Source: Oncomelania hupensis (Eukaryota; Mollusca; Gastropoda; Littorinimorpha; Pomatiopsidae). From it: a stretch of DNA of 64,000 nt. A model generated the notes under the pieces. It made no database searches. It was not told the DNA's origin and saw only the letters and a list, made by a program, of their open reading frames with translations. The stretch lies in contig CM072520.1 of NCBI GenBank assembly GCA_036898135.1, positions 1,869,843-1,933,842 of the forward strand, given 5' to 3'. Positions 33,111 through 42,490 of the stretch are shown one piece after another (within the stretch, counting starts at the first letter, position 1; every line of letters starts with the position of its first letter). Made by a program: the position numbers and the translations under genes.

Positions 33111-34666
33111 TTTGGTGACCCTAGACTCTCTCTGTGTTAGTTAGCATTAAGTCATACATATTTATATTTATTGAGGGCACCACTAGTTATTATATTTATA
33201 TACAGTTAGACTAGTGGGCTTATCTCCCTTGGACTTCTTGATTATATTGTGTATGACTGTGATGTTTTGTTTTGTGTGACAATGCCGTCTCCGGCGTAAC
33301 GGCTGTGCCTGTGTACAGTTTCTGGGCACTAAGGGCTTAATTCTTTTTCTGTCTGTGGGTTGCTATTTTCTTATTTTCAGCTCTGTTCTTCTGTTAGTGG
33401 GATTGTTTGTTTTTGTTAGTTCTTTGCTGTGTAGGGTTCTGTCCTTTCATGCGTGTGTTTGGGTGTATGTTCTCTTTGCCCTTATTTTAAGTAGGTTATA
33501 GTGTTAGAATTTCAGCCCCATTTAATTTAATTTATTTTATTTATTCATTGTGTTCTTGATTTGCATTGAGTTTGATGTTATAATATTCTGTATTTATGTA
33601 TGTAGTTATGCTGGATTATCCTTGTTAAATTGTTTCCCTTGATTTAGTTTAGTTGTTAATACATTGTTTCCTTTGGTTCATGTTGGATTGTTAGTGCTGA
33701 TAGTTTGTGTTTTGTGATTTTTATTTTATTCTGTTTGACTGTGAATTTAATTGGATATAGAATAATATAGTAGTTAGTGTGACACTCATTGATTTTTATT
33801 ATTTATAAAATTAATCTTGATAACACTTTGTTATTTTGTTGAGTTCTTTTTTTCCTTTGGCCGTCTACTTGGTATTATAGTATTATTTAGTTCTAGTGCT
33901 TACTGTGTTGAGAGTTAATTGTTTTTTTTTTCTCATTTCATAATTCTTTATTTAATAACTTTGTTTAAATAATATTTCCTTTGTGGGCATTGTATATATT
34001 TTTCATTAGGATAGTTTTTTACATTGTTTATATAATTATTCTCTTGGGGAAAGGGAGGTAACAAATTTGATTGTGAGTGTTGAACGTTGGTATATTTTAT
34101 TTGACTTAGAAATTTATTTAAATTTTTTTTTTAAATTCCTATTGACATTAATACAAACTTTAAATACTTGTGAATAGATTTATAATATTATCATACTTTA
34201 AAACTAAAAGACTGTTTGACAAATACTTGGATCCAAACTTAACTTAGTAATTTAATCTCTCACTGTATATTCATTGTGTTTATTATCAACTTCAGTTGAA
34301 GTTCTTCAACATATGTTGTGAATATATTGACTCGGTGTATTCCATTTGATATTTAAAAAGATTTTTTGTCATTGCTTCACAACTTGTAAAACATATTTGG
34401 ATAATATAATATATAATTTGCTTTGTATACATTGATACTTGACTGCTTTCATTATAATCTGAATTGTGCATTGTATTGAAAAGCTGCTTTTGAAAAACCT
34501 TAATTGTTTTCATAAGATCCGTTGAGCAATTTATAGTTGCTTTGGTTGATTGCATTTTGCCATTACTATTTTGACACTTTGATATTTTATTGATTTACTG
34601 GTTGAACACTTTGATACTTTTATAGTACTTTTTTTTTGTGATTGTTGATCTACATTGTACTTAGCC
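33111..34666 (+). other. E3 leader, untranslated
   Basis: About 1.55 kb of T-rich sequence between the primer-binding site and the Gag start codon, unusually long for a leader. No open frame of note was found on the + strand. Confidence 0.6.
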
Positions 34667-35353
34667 ATGTCTGATGATTATGATCAGTTGTTCCAATCTT
34701 TTATTGCTCAAGCTAAAACTTTGGGTATTCCTGATAAAGAACGTGGGAAATATGTACAGGATTGTTTTGATCGTCTTGAAAGACAAAGATTGAGAGATGA
34801 AAAAAAAATGGAAGCGGAGATTGAATTAGCTAAAAAACAAGCAGATGTTGAGTTAGAAAAAGAAAAAGTTCAATTAGCTAAAAAACAAGCAGAAGTTGAA
34901 CAAGCAAATAAACAAGCAGATGTTGAGATAGAAAAAGAGAGAGAGAAAACTAAACAAAAGGAATTTGAGTTCCGTTCTGAACAGAGACTTGATGAACAAG
35001 ATGTTGGTCATGGAAACAGAAGTAGAGATAGTAATTCTTTTGGTGCTAGGCCTGTTTATCCCAAGTTGCCTCTTTTCAAAGAAAGACAAGATGACATAGA
35101 TTCATACCTTTTTCGTTTTGAGACTCATGCTACAGCCCTTGGCTGGGATAGAAGCAAATGGGTTACATTTCTTTCAGCTTTGTTAGAAGGTAATGCACTG
35201 AACTTATACCACAGTCTTGCTGCAAATGGTCAGGTTGATTATCCAAAATTGAAAGACAATTTGCTTAAGAAGTTCCAGAAGGTTTTCGCAAGAAATTCCG
35301 TGAAGTCCGACCAGACTCAAACGAACCTTTCCAAACATTTGGTATTGAACTGA
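34667..35353 (+). CDS. E3 Gag N-terminal part
   Basis: Starts at ATG 34667 (MSDDYDQLFQSFIAQA). Residues 45-110 form a coiled coil of LAKKQADVELEKE-like repeats, then the capsid domain begins (PLFKERQDDIDSYLFRFETH). Near 35280 a 1-nt indel shifts the frame: this frame runs out at 35353, while the expected capsid continuation (FRKKFREVRPDSNEPFQTF) is in the next frame. The lesion would inactivate Gag unless it is a programmed shift, which is unlikely in mid-capsid. Confidence 0.75.
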   Translation: MSDDYDQLFQSFIAQAKTLGIPDKERGKYVQDCFDRLERQRLRDEKKMEAEIELAKKQADVELEKEKVQLAKKQAEVEQANKQADVEIEKEREKTKQKEFEFRSEQRLDEQDVGHGNRSRDSNSFGARPVYPKLPLFKERQDDIDSYLFRFETHATALGWDRSKWVTFLSALLEGNALNLYHSLAANGQVDYPKLKDNLLKKFQKVFARNSVKSDQTQTNLSKHLVLN

Positions 35354-35358
35354 ACAGA

Positions 35359-36166
35359 TTGTTTGATAGGTGGATAGCTTTGTCCGGTGTTCCTAGAAAC
35401 ATGCAAGGAATAATGAATCTTGTTTTAGGTGAGCAGTTTCTAGAATGTGTATCACAAGATCTTGCTACTTTCATTCGCGAGCGTGGACTTGTCACATTGG
35501 ATGATATGGTTAAAACTGCTGAAAGTTATCGTCTTGCTCGTCCCGGAAAGAACTTAGCACGCAAATCGGCTGCTACAATTTTCGGTTCAGTAGGATCAGT
35601 TGATGTAGCTGAGGAATCGCAAGCTGCTGCTGGCTCTGCAGATTCTCGCGGTGGTTACTCCAACTATCGAGGTCGTGGCTATTGGAGAAATCGTGGTGGT
35701 TTTCAAAAGAAAGACCCAACATACACAGATTCGAACCAAAAGGTCGAAGGTCGTTTTGATCAAACTCGGGGATCTTATAGACGTGGACGTGGAGGTGGTT
35801 CATTTTACACCAATTTTGATAATTGCCCTCTTTGTGATGGTAAAGGTCATGGTCCTAAACAATGTCCCCTTCGAAATAGTCAAAACCCTTGCCCTGTTTG
35901 CAACATTGGTGGTCATACTAGAAAAACTTGTCCCTTTGTTGTAATGAAAGCCACAGCTTCAGATGATAAGACTAATAAATCAAGCTCAGGTTGTGCAGTT
36001 GTCCCTGTAGACTCTGAAGTTGTTTGTTCTGTTTTTGATCAGACACCTGGTCACTTGCATTTAGAAGTTGGTTCTGTAAATTCTACTGCTTGCTCAGTTC
36101 TGCGAGACACAGGTGCTACCATTTGTGGTGTTCGAAAACGTTTGGTTTCTGATGAGCAGTATATAC
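35359..36166 (+). CDS. E3 Gag C-terminal part and protease start
   Basis: Continues the capsid (FDRWIALSGVPRNMQGIMN) and a Gly/Arg-rich region (YRRGRGGGSFYTNF). Two zinc knuckles follow, CPLCDGKGHGPKQC and CPVCNIGGHTRKTC, then the protease active site VLRDTGATICGV near 36108. It is cut at 36166, where E4 is inserted; protease resumes at 42399. Any residues read beyond 36166 belong to the E4 LTR. There is no natural start because of the upstream frameshift. Confidence 0.8.
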
Positions 36167-37255
36167 TGTCACGTGGGGTTTATGGGCTCTGCACAATGGA
36201 ATTATGGACCCTCACGTTTATTCGGTGGGAACTGCTAGTAAGTCACCCTATGAATTACTTTAATAAATTTATTTGTTTAGCTCGTTCTGTGTTAAGGTTG
36301 GGGTACAGAAATAGATAGAAAAATGGTAAAAGATTACTGTCACACTAGCTTTCACACGGCTATGAATCATATGTAGTCCAGCCACTTGATAACAGTTAAA
36401 ATCACACATTTATTTCTTCTATTCTATACAAGATTCTCTAAGTACTAATCTAACTTAAAAAGTCTCAGTCACTGCTAATAGTTCGATCGCTGATAGTCTA
36501 GGCAGCTGTTATATCTTCCTCGGGCACTTTGCTAGTATATTTCATGTAGATTTGGACTACTGTGGTCCGTTTTACAGTTTCTGAAGAGTTGGACTACTGT
36601 GGTCCTGTTATGATCAGTTTAAGTGCACCTTCGCCCTATGCACTTAACTCATGTGTGGGGTGTTCGAAGTCCTTCTGTGAGGTAGCTTCTGGTCCACCTG
36701 TGTCGTTGTGTAGTTGGGTTCCCTTGCCACGCTGTGGGGTCTGACAGGGCGTTTTTCAAGGCAGCTCTTTCCGTCTTGTGCGGTAGAGTCTCCTCACCCA
36801 ACTAGTCGTTTCTGTGGAGTGGGGTGCACAGGATAGCTCGGGATAGCTCGGGATAGCTCGGGATAGCTCGTCTGTTTGACAAGTTCAGGCCCGTTGTGAC
36901 TTAATAGAATTCTGAGATTCTAAGTCCTGCTTCCTGGTCTATGAGTAGTGAAGATAGTTCTCTGCTAGCTAAGGAGATGTTACTTCTTCCTCGTCTCACA
37001 CACGACTGACCAAGCTGTGCTAGGTTTTGACACAGTCAAAACTGCTCTACCCACTTAGCCTGCTGCTGATTGGTTAAAACGGTCCGATTCAAAGCTCAAG
37101 TGCTGACTCACTGCGATGTGGGTGGCTCGCTCGCCGTGTGTGGTCTGCTGTGTAATTTAATTGCTGCTGTGTAATATACTGACTCTCTACTGTTGCAAAG
37201 ACTACACATGGCTAAATAGTAAACAAGCAGAGTTAAAACTAGCCAATTTATGACA
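36167..37255 (-). repeat. E4 3' LTR
   Basis: 1,089 bases. It contains a 10-bp tandem repeat GGATAGCTCG, four copies near 36833-36871, present also in the other LTR. Confidence 0.92.
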
Positions 37256-37408
37256 GGCTCCCTCAACTGAAAAAAGGCGATGACTACTGGATTCGACCTT
37301 TTTCTACTACAGAGCCTAGTTTAACACTGCACTATCCTAGGGTCCTATTTACAAACTAATTAAGTTGCTCTACCTGAGCTGCAATGCTGTGCCAGGTAGC
37401 TATGGACA

Positions 37409-40400
37409 CTAGTGACAGGGTTTTATTGGGCGGGGACGAATTCTGGTGCTGTGGCCCTTAGTTGTGTTGGGTGGGCGACAGCTGCTGTGTCCTCCACGAG
37501 ATGGCGACTGAGGTAGTCGGCTCCGTGGTTCTCTTTGCCGGGGATGTACTCGATCTGGAATGAGTACGCCTGAAGGGTGAGTGCCCATCTCATCAGGCGA
37601 GAGTTCAAAGACTTGGAGGCTGCCAGGAACGATAGTGGTTGGTGGTCCACCTGAACTGTGAAGTGGGTCCCATACAGGTAGAGTTGGAATTTCTGTATGG
37701 CCCAGACTAGTCCAAGACATTCTTTCTCCGACGTGGCGTAGTGGGTCTCGGCGGGTCGCAATTTTCGGCTGGCGTAGGCGACAGGGAATAGCGTCTCTGC
37801 ATTCTTGGGGTCGCGCTGTAGCAGTACTGCTCCGAGGCCTAAGTCGCTTGCGTCGGTGCGAAGAACGAATGGCTGAGTCCAATCGGGTAGGTGGAGTACT
37901 GGCGCCGATGTCATTCTGTCCTTGAGTGTTTGGAATGTTTTCTCGCATTCCGCTGTCCATACGACTTTGTCCGGGGCGATTTTCCGGGTTCCATTTGTCA
38001 GTGGTACGGCGGTGCTGTTGTAGTTGGGGATGAGCTTCTTCCGCGATGGCGATGGCCATCCATGTGTGTGTGCTGGGGGTCGCTGGTCGGTCCGTGTACT
38101 TCTTTAGAAGATTGATGTGGTGGTATCGGGCTCTCCCGTTTACCTCTACTTGGTAGACTGTCTTGGATTTCTTGGCAGTCACCCGGTACGGTCCTCTCCA
38201 AGCGATGTCCAGCTTGTTGGTTCCACTTGGAAGTAAGAGTAGCACTTGATCGCCGACTTGCAGTTCTCTGTCCTTCGCGTGGCGGTTGTAGTACTTCGCC
38301 TGACGGGCTCTTGCCTTCTTCAGTGCTTCACCAGCCTTCTTCCACGTTGCTTTGAGGGTTTCCTGCAGGTCTGCGACGTACTTGGTGGCACCTCTTGGTG
38401 TGTCGTCTATCTTGGCTTCCGTCCAACTTCTGCGTAGGGCTTCTAGCGGTCCTGCTAGAGGTCTGCCGAATAGCAATGTTGACGGGGTGTAGCCTGTGGC
38501 TGCATGGGGTGTTTCTCGGTATGCGAACAGTGCCGCATTCACGTAGGTGTCCCACGCTTCTGGATTGTCGTCGGCGACTTTCCTGAGTATGGTGAGAAGG
38601 GTTCCATTCAGTCTTTCTACTTGTCCGTTGCTGGCTGGGTGGTATGGTGGTGTGCGAATGTGATGAACTTGTATCAACTCGAACACGTCTTGCATCAGGC
38701 GGCCGGTGAACTGAGATCCGTTGTCCGTTCTAATGCTGTCCGGGAATCCGACTCTGGTAAAGATGGCGATGAGTGCATCTGCAATCTTCTTGGTGTCGAT
38801 CGCTGGCAACGGGACTGCTTCGCACCACATCGTACATGCGTCGACGAGTGTGAGTAGAAATCTGTTCCGCTTCTTGGTCATGGGCAGTGGTCCCACTATG
38901 TCTACTGAGACTTGCTGGAATGGTACGCCGACTACTACCGATGGTCCTAAGGTAATTGGTACGGTGTGATGTCGCGGGGAATATCGTTGACATTGGTGGC
39001 AAGATTTCACGTAGCGCTTGACATCCTCCGTGATTCCTGGCCAATAGTAGTGTGCGCTGATTCTCTGCACTGTGGCTCCAATTCCCATGTGTCCGCTGAG
39101 TGGCATGCTGTGGCCTAATTCTAGTACTTGGGCTCGAAGGGTGGCTGGTAGTACTAGTTGGGTGTTATCTCCATCTCCTTGTCGATGTAGAACTCCCTCT
39201 TCCATGTAGAAGTCTCCCTTGTGCGGGGGTGTGTGCGCCTTGGGTAGCTTCTGGAAGCACTTCGCTATCGAGGTGTCTTCTTTCTGTGCTGTTTTGATCT
39301 CTTCGAGTCCTGGATTCGGAGCGAACTCGGGCTGGGGTGGTTGGGTTTTAGCTTGGGCCCTGGTTTGCACTGCAGCTATCTCTACAGTTTTAGGGGGCGT
39401 GCCTAAGAACACATACCTACATCCTAGCACTAGATCATACAGGGGTTTCTGTAAAACAGCTGCTTGGATTCGTCCTGTGACGTACCTACTCTCTACTTCG
39501 ATCCATGCTATTGGGCAAGTAGTCGTCGGTTTCGTCAAGTCTGCTCCTTGTAAGTCGACTGTCTTGTCTGTCAAGTCCGCGCGCGATACAAGAGATTCGC
39601 TAACTATCGCGTCGTATGATAGACCTGTGTCATACAGACAGTTCGCTTCTTTACCGTTGACCTTGACCGTGTCTGTCACCGATGGGTGATCTCCGATAGT
39701 GTGTGGCTTGTTACCGCTGCTTTGAGTTAGAACTCTGTGCGCTGGCCGGCTTTCGCGCTCGTCCCTACGTTGTGCGGCCAACTTGAAACATTCTGCGGTG
39801 GAGTGATTGTTTCTGTTGCAGAACGAACAATACCGTCTCTGTTCTGCGGGACCTCTTTTCCCGAATTCCGCGTTGGGTCCTTTATTTTGCCCAGGTCTGG
39901 GGTTATTCGGCTTATTCGCGGTGCGCTCTTCCCGGTTAGGGCTTCGTTTCTGTGCCTCTTTCCCGTTAGGCTTTAGGTCTCGCCTGAAGCTCTTGGCTTC
40001 TCCGTGTGCGGCCACGTACCTATCTGCGACCTTGACCAGATCTTCCAGTCTTTCCGCGCCCTGTTCTACTGAGAATGTTCTCAGCTCGGGTTTCATGGTT
40101 TCCCGTAGCTGTTCCCATACTAACAGTTCTGTCAGTCCATCATACGTTTTAGCCGTGGCTGACTGGCTAATCCACTTATCCAGCGTTGTGGACAACCGAT
40201 CCGCGAACTGCGCATAGCTCTCTCCTTTCACTCTCCGATTGGTGCGGAACTTTTGCCGATAGCATTCTCCTGTTAGTTCGAATCCCGTTAGGAGTGCCTC
40301 TTTTACTTTGTGATAGTCAGTCACTCTGTCAGTCGGTAGCTTACTGTAGATGTCATAAGCCTTTCCTCTAAGCCCTTGACTAAGCTTAAAGGACCAATGA

Positions 40401-40582
40401 GTGGGATCTAGTTTGTACTCTGTTGCTAGACGCTCAAACCTAGTCAGATAGAGATCTAGACCTTCTTCTCTCTCATTGAATGTTCCCAGTGGAAATGACA
40501 TTCCTTGTACAGGGTTGGATGCTACCTCTAGCTGATCTGAGTGGGAAGGGGTTGAGGAAGAACTTGAAGCTCCTGATCCCAA
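37409..40582 (-). CDS. E4 Gag-protease-integrase polyprotein
   Basis: 1,057 codons. Capsid lies at residues 30-200 (GLDLYLTRFERLATEYKLD), then a CCHC-like knuckle, CSFCNRNNHSTAEC, near residue 250. The protease site reads LYDTGLSYDAIV, with DTG kept. The family word AAVQTRAQAK follows near residue 408. Integrase is full: HMGIGATVQRISAHYYWPGI finger, catalytic blocks VDIVGPLP, RTDNGSQF, NGQVERLNG, and WRGPYRVT. From about residue 855 the frame leaves the original reading frame, and the last 190 residues (Pro/Arg-rich) are an off-frame reading of RNase H. RT is absent. The N-terminal Gag coiled coil is in another frame upstream. Confidence 0.85.
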   Translation of the reverse strand: MGSGASSSSSTPSHSDQLEVASNPVQGMSFPLGTFNEREEGLDLYLTRFERLATEYKLDPTHWSFKLSQGLRGKAYDIYSKLPTDRVTDYHKVKEALLTGFELTGECYRQKFRTNRRVKGESYAQFADRLSTTLDKWISQSATAKTYDGLTELLVWEQLRETMKPELRTFSVEQGAERLEDLVKVADRYVAAHGEAKSFRRDLKPNGKEAQKRSPNREERTANKPNNPRPGQNKGPNAEFGKRGPAEQRRYCSFCNRNNHSTAECFKLAAQRRDERESRPAHRVLTQSSGNKPHTIGDHPSVTDTVKVNGKEANCLYDTGLSYDAIVSESLVSRADLTDKTVDLQGADLTKPTTTCPIAWIEVESRYVTGRIQAAVLQKPLYDLVLGCRYVFLGTPPKTVEIAAVQTRAQAKTQPPQPEFAPNPGLEEIKTAQKEDTSIAKCFQKLPKAHTPPHKGDFYMEEGVLHRQGDGDNTQLVLPATLRAQVLELGHSMPLSGHMGIGATVQRISAHYYWPGITEDVKRYVKSCHQCQRYSPRHHTVPITLGPSVVVGVPFQQVSVDIVGPLPMTKKRNRFLLTLVDACTMWCEAVPLPAIDTKKIADALIAIFTRVGFPDSIRTDNGSQFTGRLMQDVFELIQVHHIRTPPYHPASNGQVERLNGTLLTILRKVADDNPEAWDTYVNAALFAYRETPHAATGYTPSTLLFGRPLAGPLEALRRSWTEAKIDDTPRGATKYVADLQETLKATWKKAGEALKKARARQAKYYNRHAKDRELQVGDQVLLLLPSGTNKLDIAWRGPYRVTAKKSKTVYQVEVNGRARYHHINLLKKYTDRPATPSTHTWMAIAIAEEAHPQLQQHRRTTDKWNPENRPGQSRMDSGMRENIPNTQGQNDIGASTPPTRLDSAIRSSHRRKRLRPRSSTATARPQECRDAIPCRLRQPKIATRRDPLRHVGERMSWTSLGHTEIPTLPVWDPLHSSGGPPTTIVPGSLQVFELSPDEMGTHPSGVLIPDRVHPRQREPRSRLPQSPSRGGHSSCRPPNTTKGHSTRIRPRPIKPCH
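37423..37914 (-). CDS. E4 RNase H domain
   Basis: 163 codons beginning at the RT-RNase H connection (SAPVLHLPDWTQPFVL). Catalytic features are TDASDLGLGAVL (first Asp), ASRKLRPAETHYATSEKECL (Glu block), VQVDHQPL (Asp) and the end GKENHGADYLSRH. Upstream in this frame the sequence KVVWTAECEKTFQTLK marks the last part of RT, and directly before that comes the integrase C-terminus: the whole RT polymerase is deleted. It overlaps the previous entry in a different frame. Confidence 0.8.
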   Translation of the reverse strand: MTSAPVLHLPDWTQPFVLRTDASDLGLGAVLLQRDPKNAETLFPVAYASRKLRPAETHYATSEKECLGLVWAIQKFQLYLYGTHFTVQVDHQPLSFLAASKSLNSRLMRWALTLQAYSFQIEYIPGKENHGADYLSRHLVEDTAAVAHPTQLRATAPEFVPAQ

Positions 40583-40593
40583 TCTTCGTAGCT

Positions 40594-40950
40594 CTAACTC
40601 ATGCTGTCTTTCTTTTTCCTTTTCTTCCCTCTCTTTTTCTTTTTCTGCCCGCTCATGCTGCCTTCTTCTGTTCTACTTCTAATTCTATCTAGTTTCTTCT
40701 GTTCTCTTGCTGCTTCTAATTCTAGTTTCTTTTGCTCTGCTTCTAATTCTGCTTTTTTCTGTTCTCTCTCTGCGGCTCTCTCTGCCGCTTCGAGTTTCTT
40801 CGCCTCTCTCTCTGCTGCTCTCTCGGCCTTAGCCTCCTGCTTCTCTACCTCTGCATTGATATACGCAATTAGGTCTCCCCCTGCTAAGTGTAAAGCTTCT
40901 CCTAGTTCCTTGAACCGCAATCTCAAGGCCACTGGGTCCGACATTGCCAA
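40594..40950 (-). CDS. E4 Gag N-terminal coiled coil
   Basis: Starts at ATG 40950 or 40944 (MSDPVALRLRFKELGEALHL) and forms an Ala/Glu/Lys-rich coiled coil like those opening E1 and E3 Gag. A frameshift near 40660, in a (TTTTTC)-rich stretch, sends the frame into a Lys/Arg run and a stop. The matching continuation into capsid is in the frame of 37409-40582. Confidence 0.7.
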   Translation of the reverse strand: MAMSDPVALRLRFKELGEALHLAGGDLIAYINAEVEKQEAKAERAAEREAKKLEAAERAAEREQKKAELEAEQKKLELEAAREQKKLDRIRSRTEEGSMSGQKKKKRGKKRKKKDSMS

Positions 40951-41307
40951 ACGTGTCTATGAACACCCTCTGAATCAAGTGGAATACCAAAACACTAGCA
41001 ATATTGCAAGTCAATAAAAACAATGCAAAGACCATACAATTCGTAATCAATAATAGAATAGAACAAGAGTCAAATGGCATACAACAGTTATTTAAGCAAA
41101 ACCTGCAAAAGAACAATGCAACATACAGGCACAAAAATATTTGAAGCAAAAAAGTTTTTAACTAAAGAATAGTGCACCCAACTGATCAGTCCTTGTTACC
41201 ACTATTCTAAGTTATTCTACTACTGCTGTTATCTAATTTTATTGTACTTAGATCCGGTTATACCCAATTCCTATTACACAGATCCTAGCTAGGCTCGCCA
41301 ATTAAAG

Positions 41308-42393
41308 TGTCACGTGGGGTTTATGGGCTCTGCACAATGGAATTATGGACCCTCACGTTTATTCGGTGGGAACTGCTAGTAAGTCACCCTATGAATTACT
41401 TTAATAAATTTATTTGTTTAGCTCGTTCTGTGTTAAGGTTGGGGTACAGAAATAGATAGAAAAATGGTAAAAGATTACTGTCACACTAGCTTTCACACGG
41501 CTATGAATCATATGTAGTCCAGCCACTTGATAACAGTTAAAATCACACATTTATTTCTTCTATTCTATACAAGATTCTCTAAGTACTAATCTAACTTAAA
41601 AAGTCTCAGTCACTGCTAATAGTTCGATCGCTGATAGTCTAGGCAGCTGTTATATCTTCCTCGGGCACTTTGCTAGTATATTTCATGTAGATTTGGACTA
41701 CTGTGGTCCGTTTTACAGTTTCTGAAGAGTTGGACTACTGTGGTCCTGTTATGATCAGTTTAAGTGCACCTTCGCCCTATGCACTTAACTCATGTGTGGG
41801 GTGTTCGAAGTCCTTCTGTGAGGTAGCTTCTGGTCCACCTGTGTCGTTGTGTAGTTGGGTTCCCTTGCCACGCTGTGGGGTCTGACAGGGCGTTTTTCAA
41901 GGCAGCTCTTTCCGTCTTGTGCGGTAGAGTCTCCTCACCCAACTAGTCGTTTCTGTGGAGTGGGGTGCACAGGATAGCTCGGGATAGCTCGGGATAGCTC
42001 GGGATAGCTCGTCTGTTTGACAAGTTCAGGCCCGTTGTGACTTAATAGAATTCTGAGATTCTAAGTCCTGCTTCCTGGTCTATGAGTAGTGAAGATAGTT
42101 CTCTGCTAGCTAAGATGTTACTTCTTCCTCGTCTCACACACGACTGACCAAGCTGTGCTAGGTTTTGACACAGTCAAAACTGCTCTACCCACTTAGCCTG
42201 CTGCTGATTGGTTAAAACGGTCCGATTCAAAGCTCAAGTGCTGACTCACTGCGATGTGGGTGGCTCGCTCGCCGTGTGTGGTCTGCTGTGTAATTTAATT
42301 GCTGCTGTGTAATATACTGACTCTCTACTGTTGCAAAGACTACACATGGCTAAATAGTAAACAAGCAGAGTTAAAACTAGCCAATTTATGACA
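41308..42393 (-). repeat. E4 5' LTR
   Basis: 1,086 bases, near-identical partner of 36167-37255, followed by the TATAC duplication and resumption of E3. Confidence 0.92.
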
Positions 42394-42490
42394 TATACCA
42401 GGTACTGTTCGTTGTAAAACTTTTGGTGGAGAGATAAACATTTATCAGCAGGCTAAAGTTGTTGTTTCTTGCCCATATTTTGTTGGAGAG

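Larger units (their letters stand above)
36167..42393 (-). mobile_element. LTR retrotransposon E4 (Gmr1-like), nested in E3 protease, RT-deleted
   Basis: 6.2 kb with LTRs at 36167-37255 and 41308-42393, TG..CA ends and the TATAC duplication on both sides in E3. The LTRs differ visibly by a 3-base indel, so this is the youngest insertion of the nest. In minus orientation the polypurine tract is TTGAGGGAGCC at about 37266-37256, and the primer-binding region CTTTAATTGGCGAGCC differs from the TGGTG-type sites of E1-E3. RT is missing between integrase and RNase H. Confidence 0.92.
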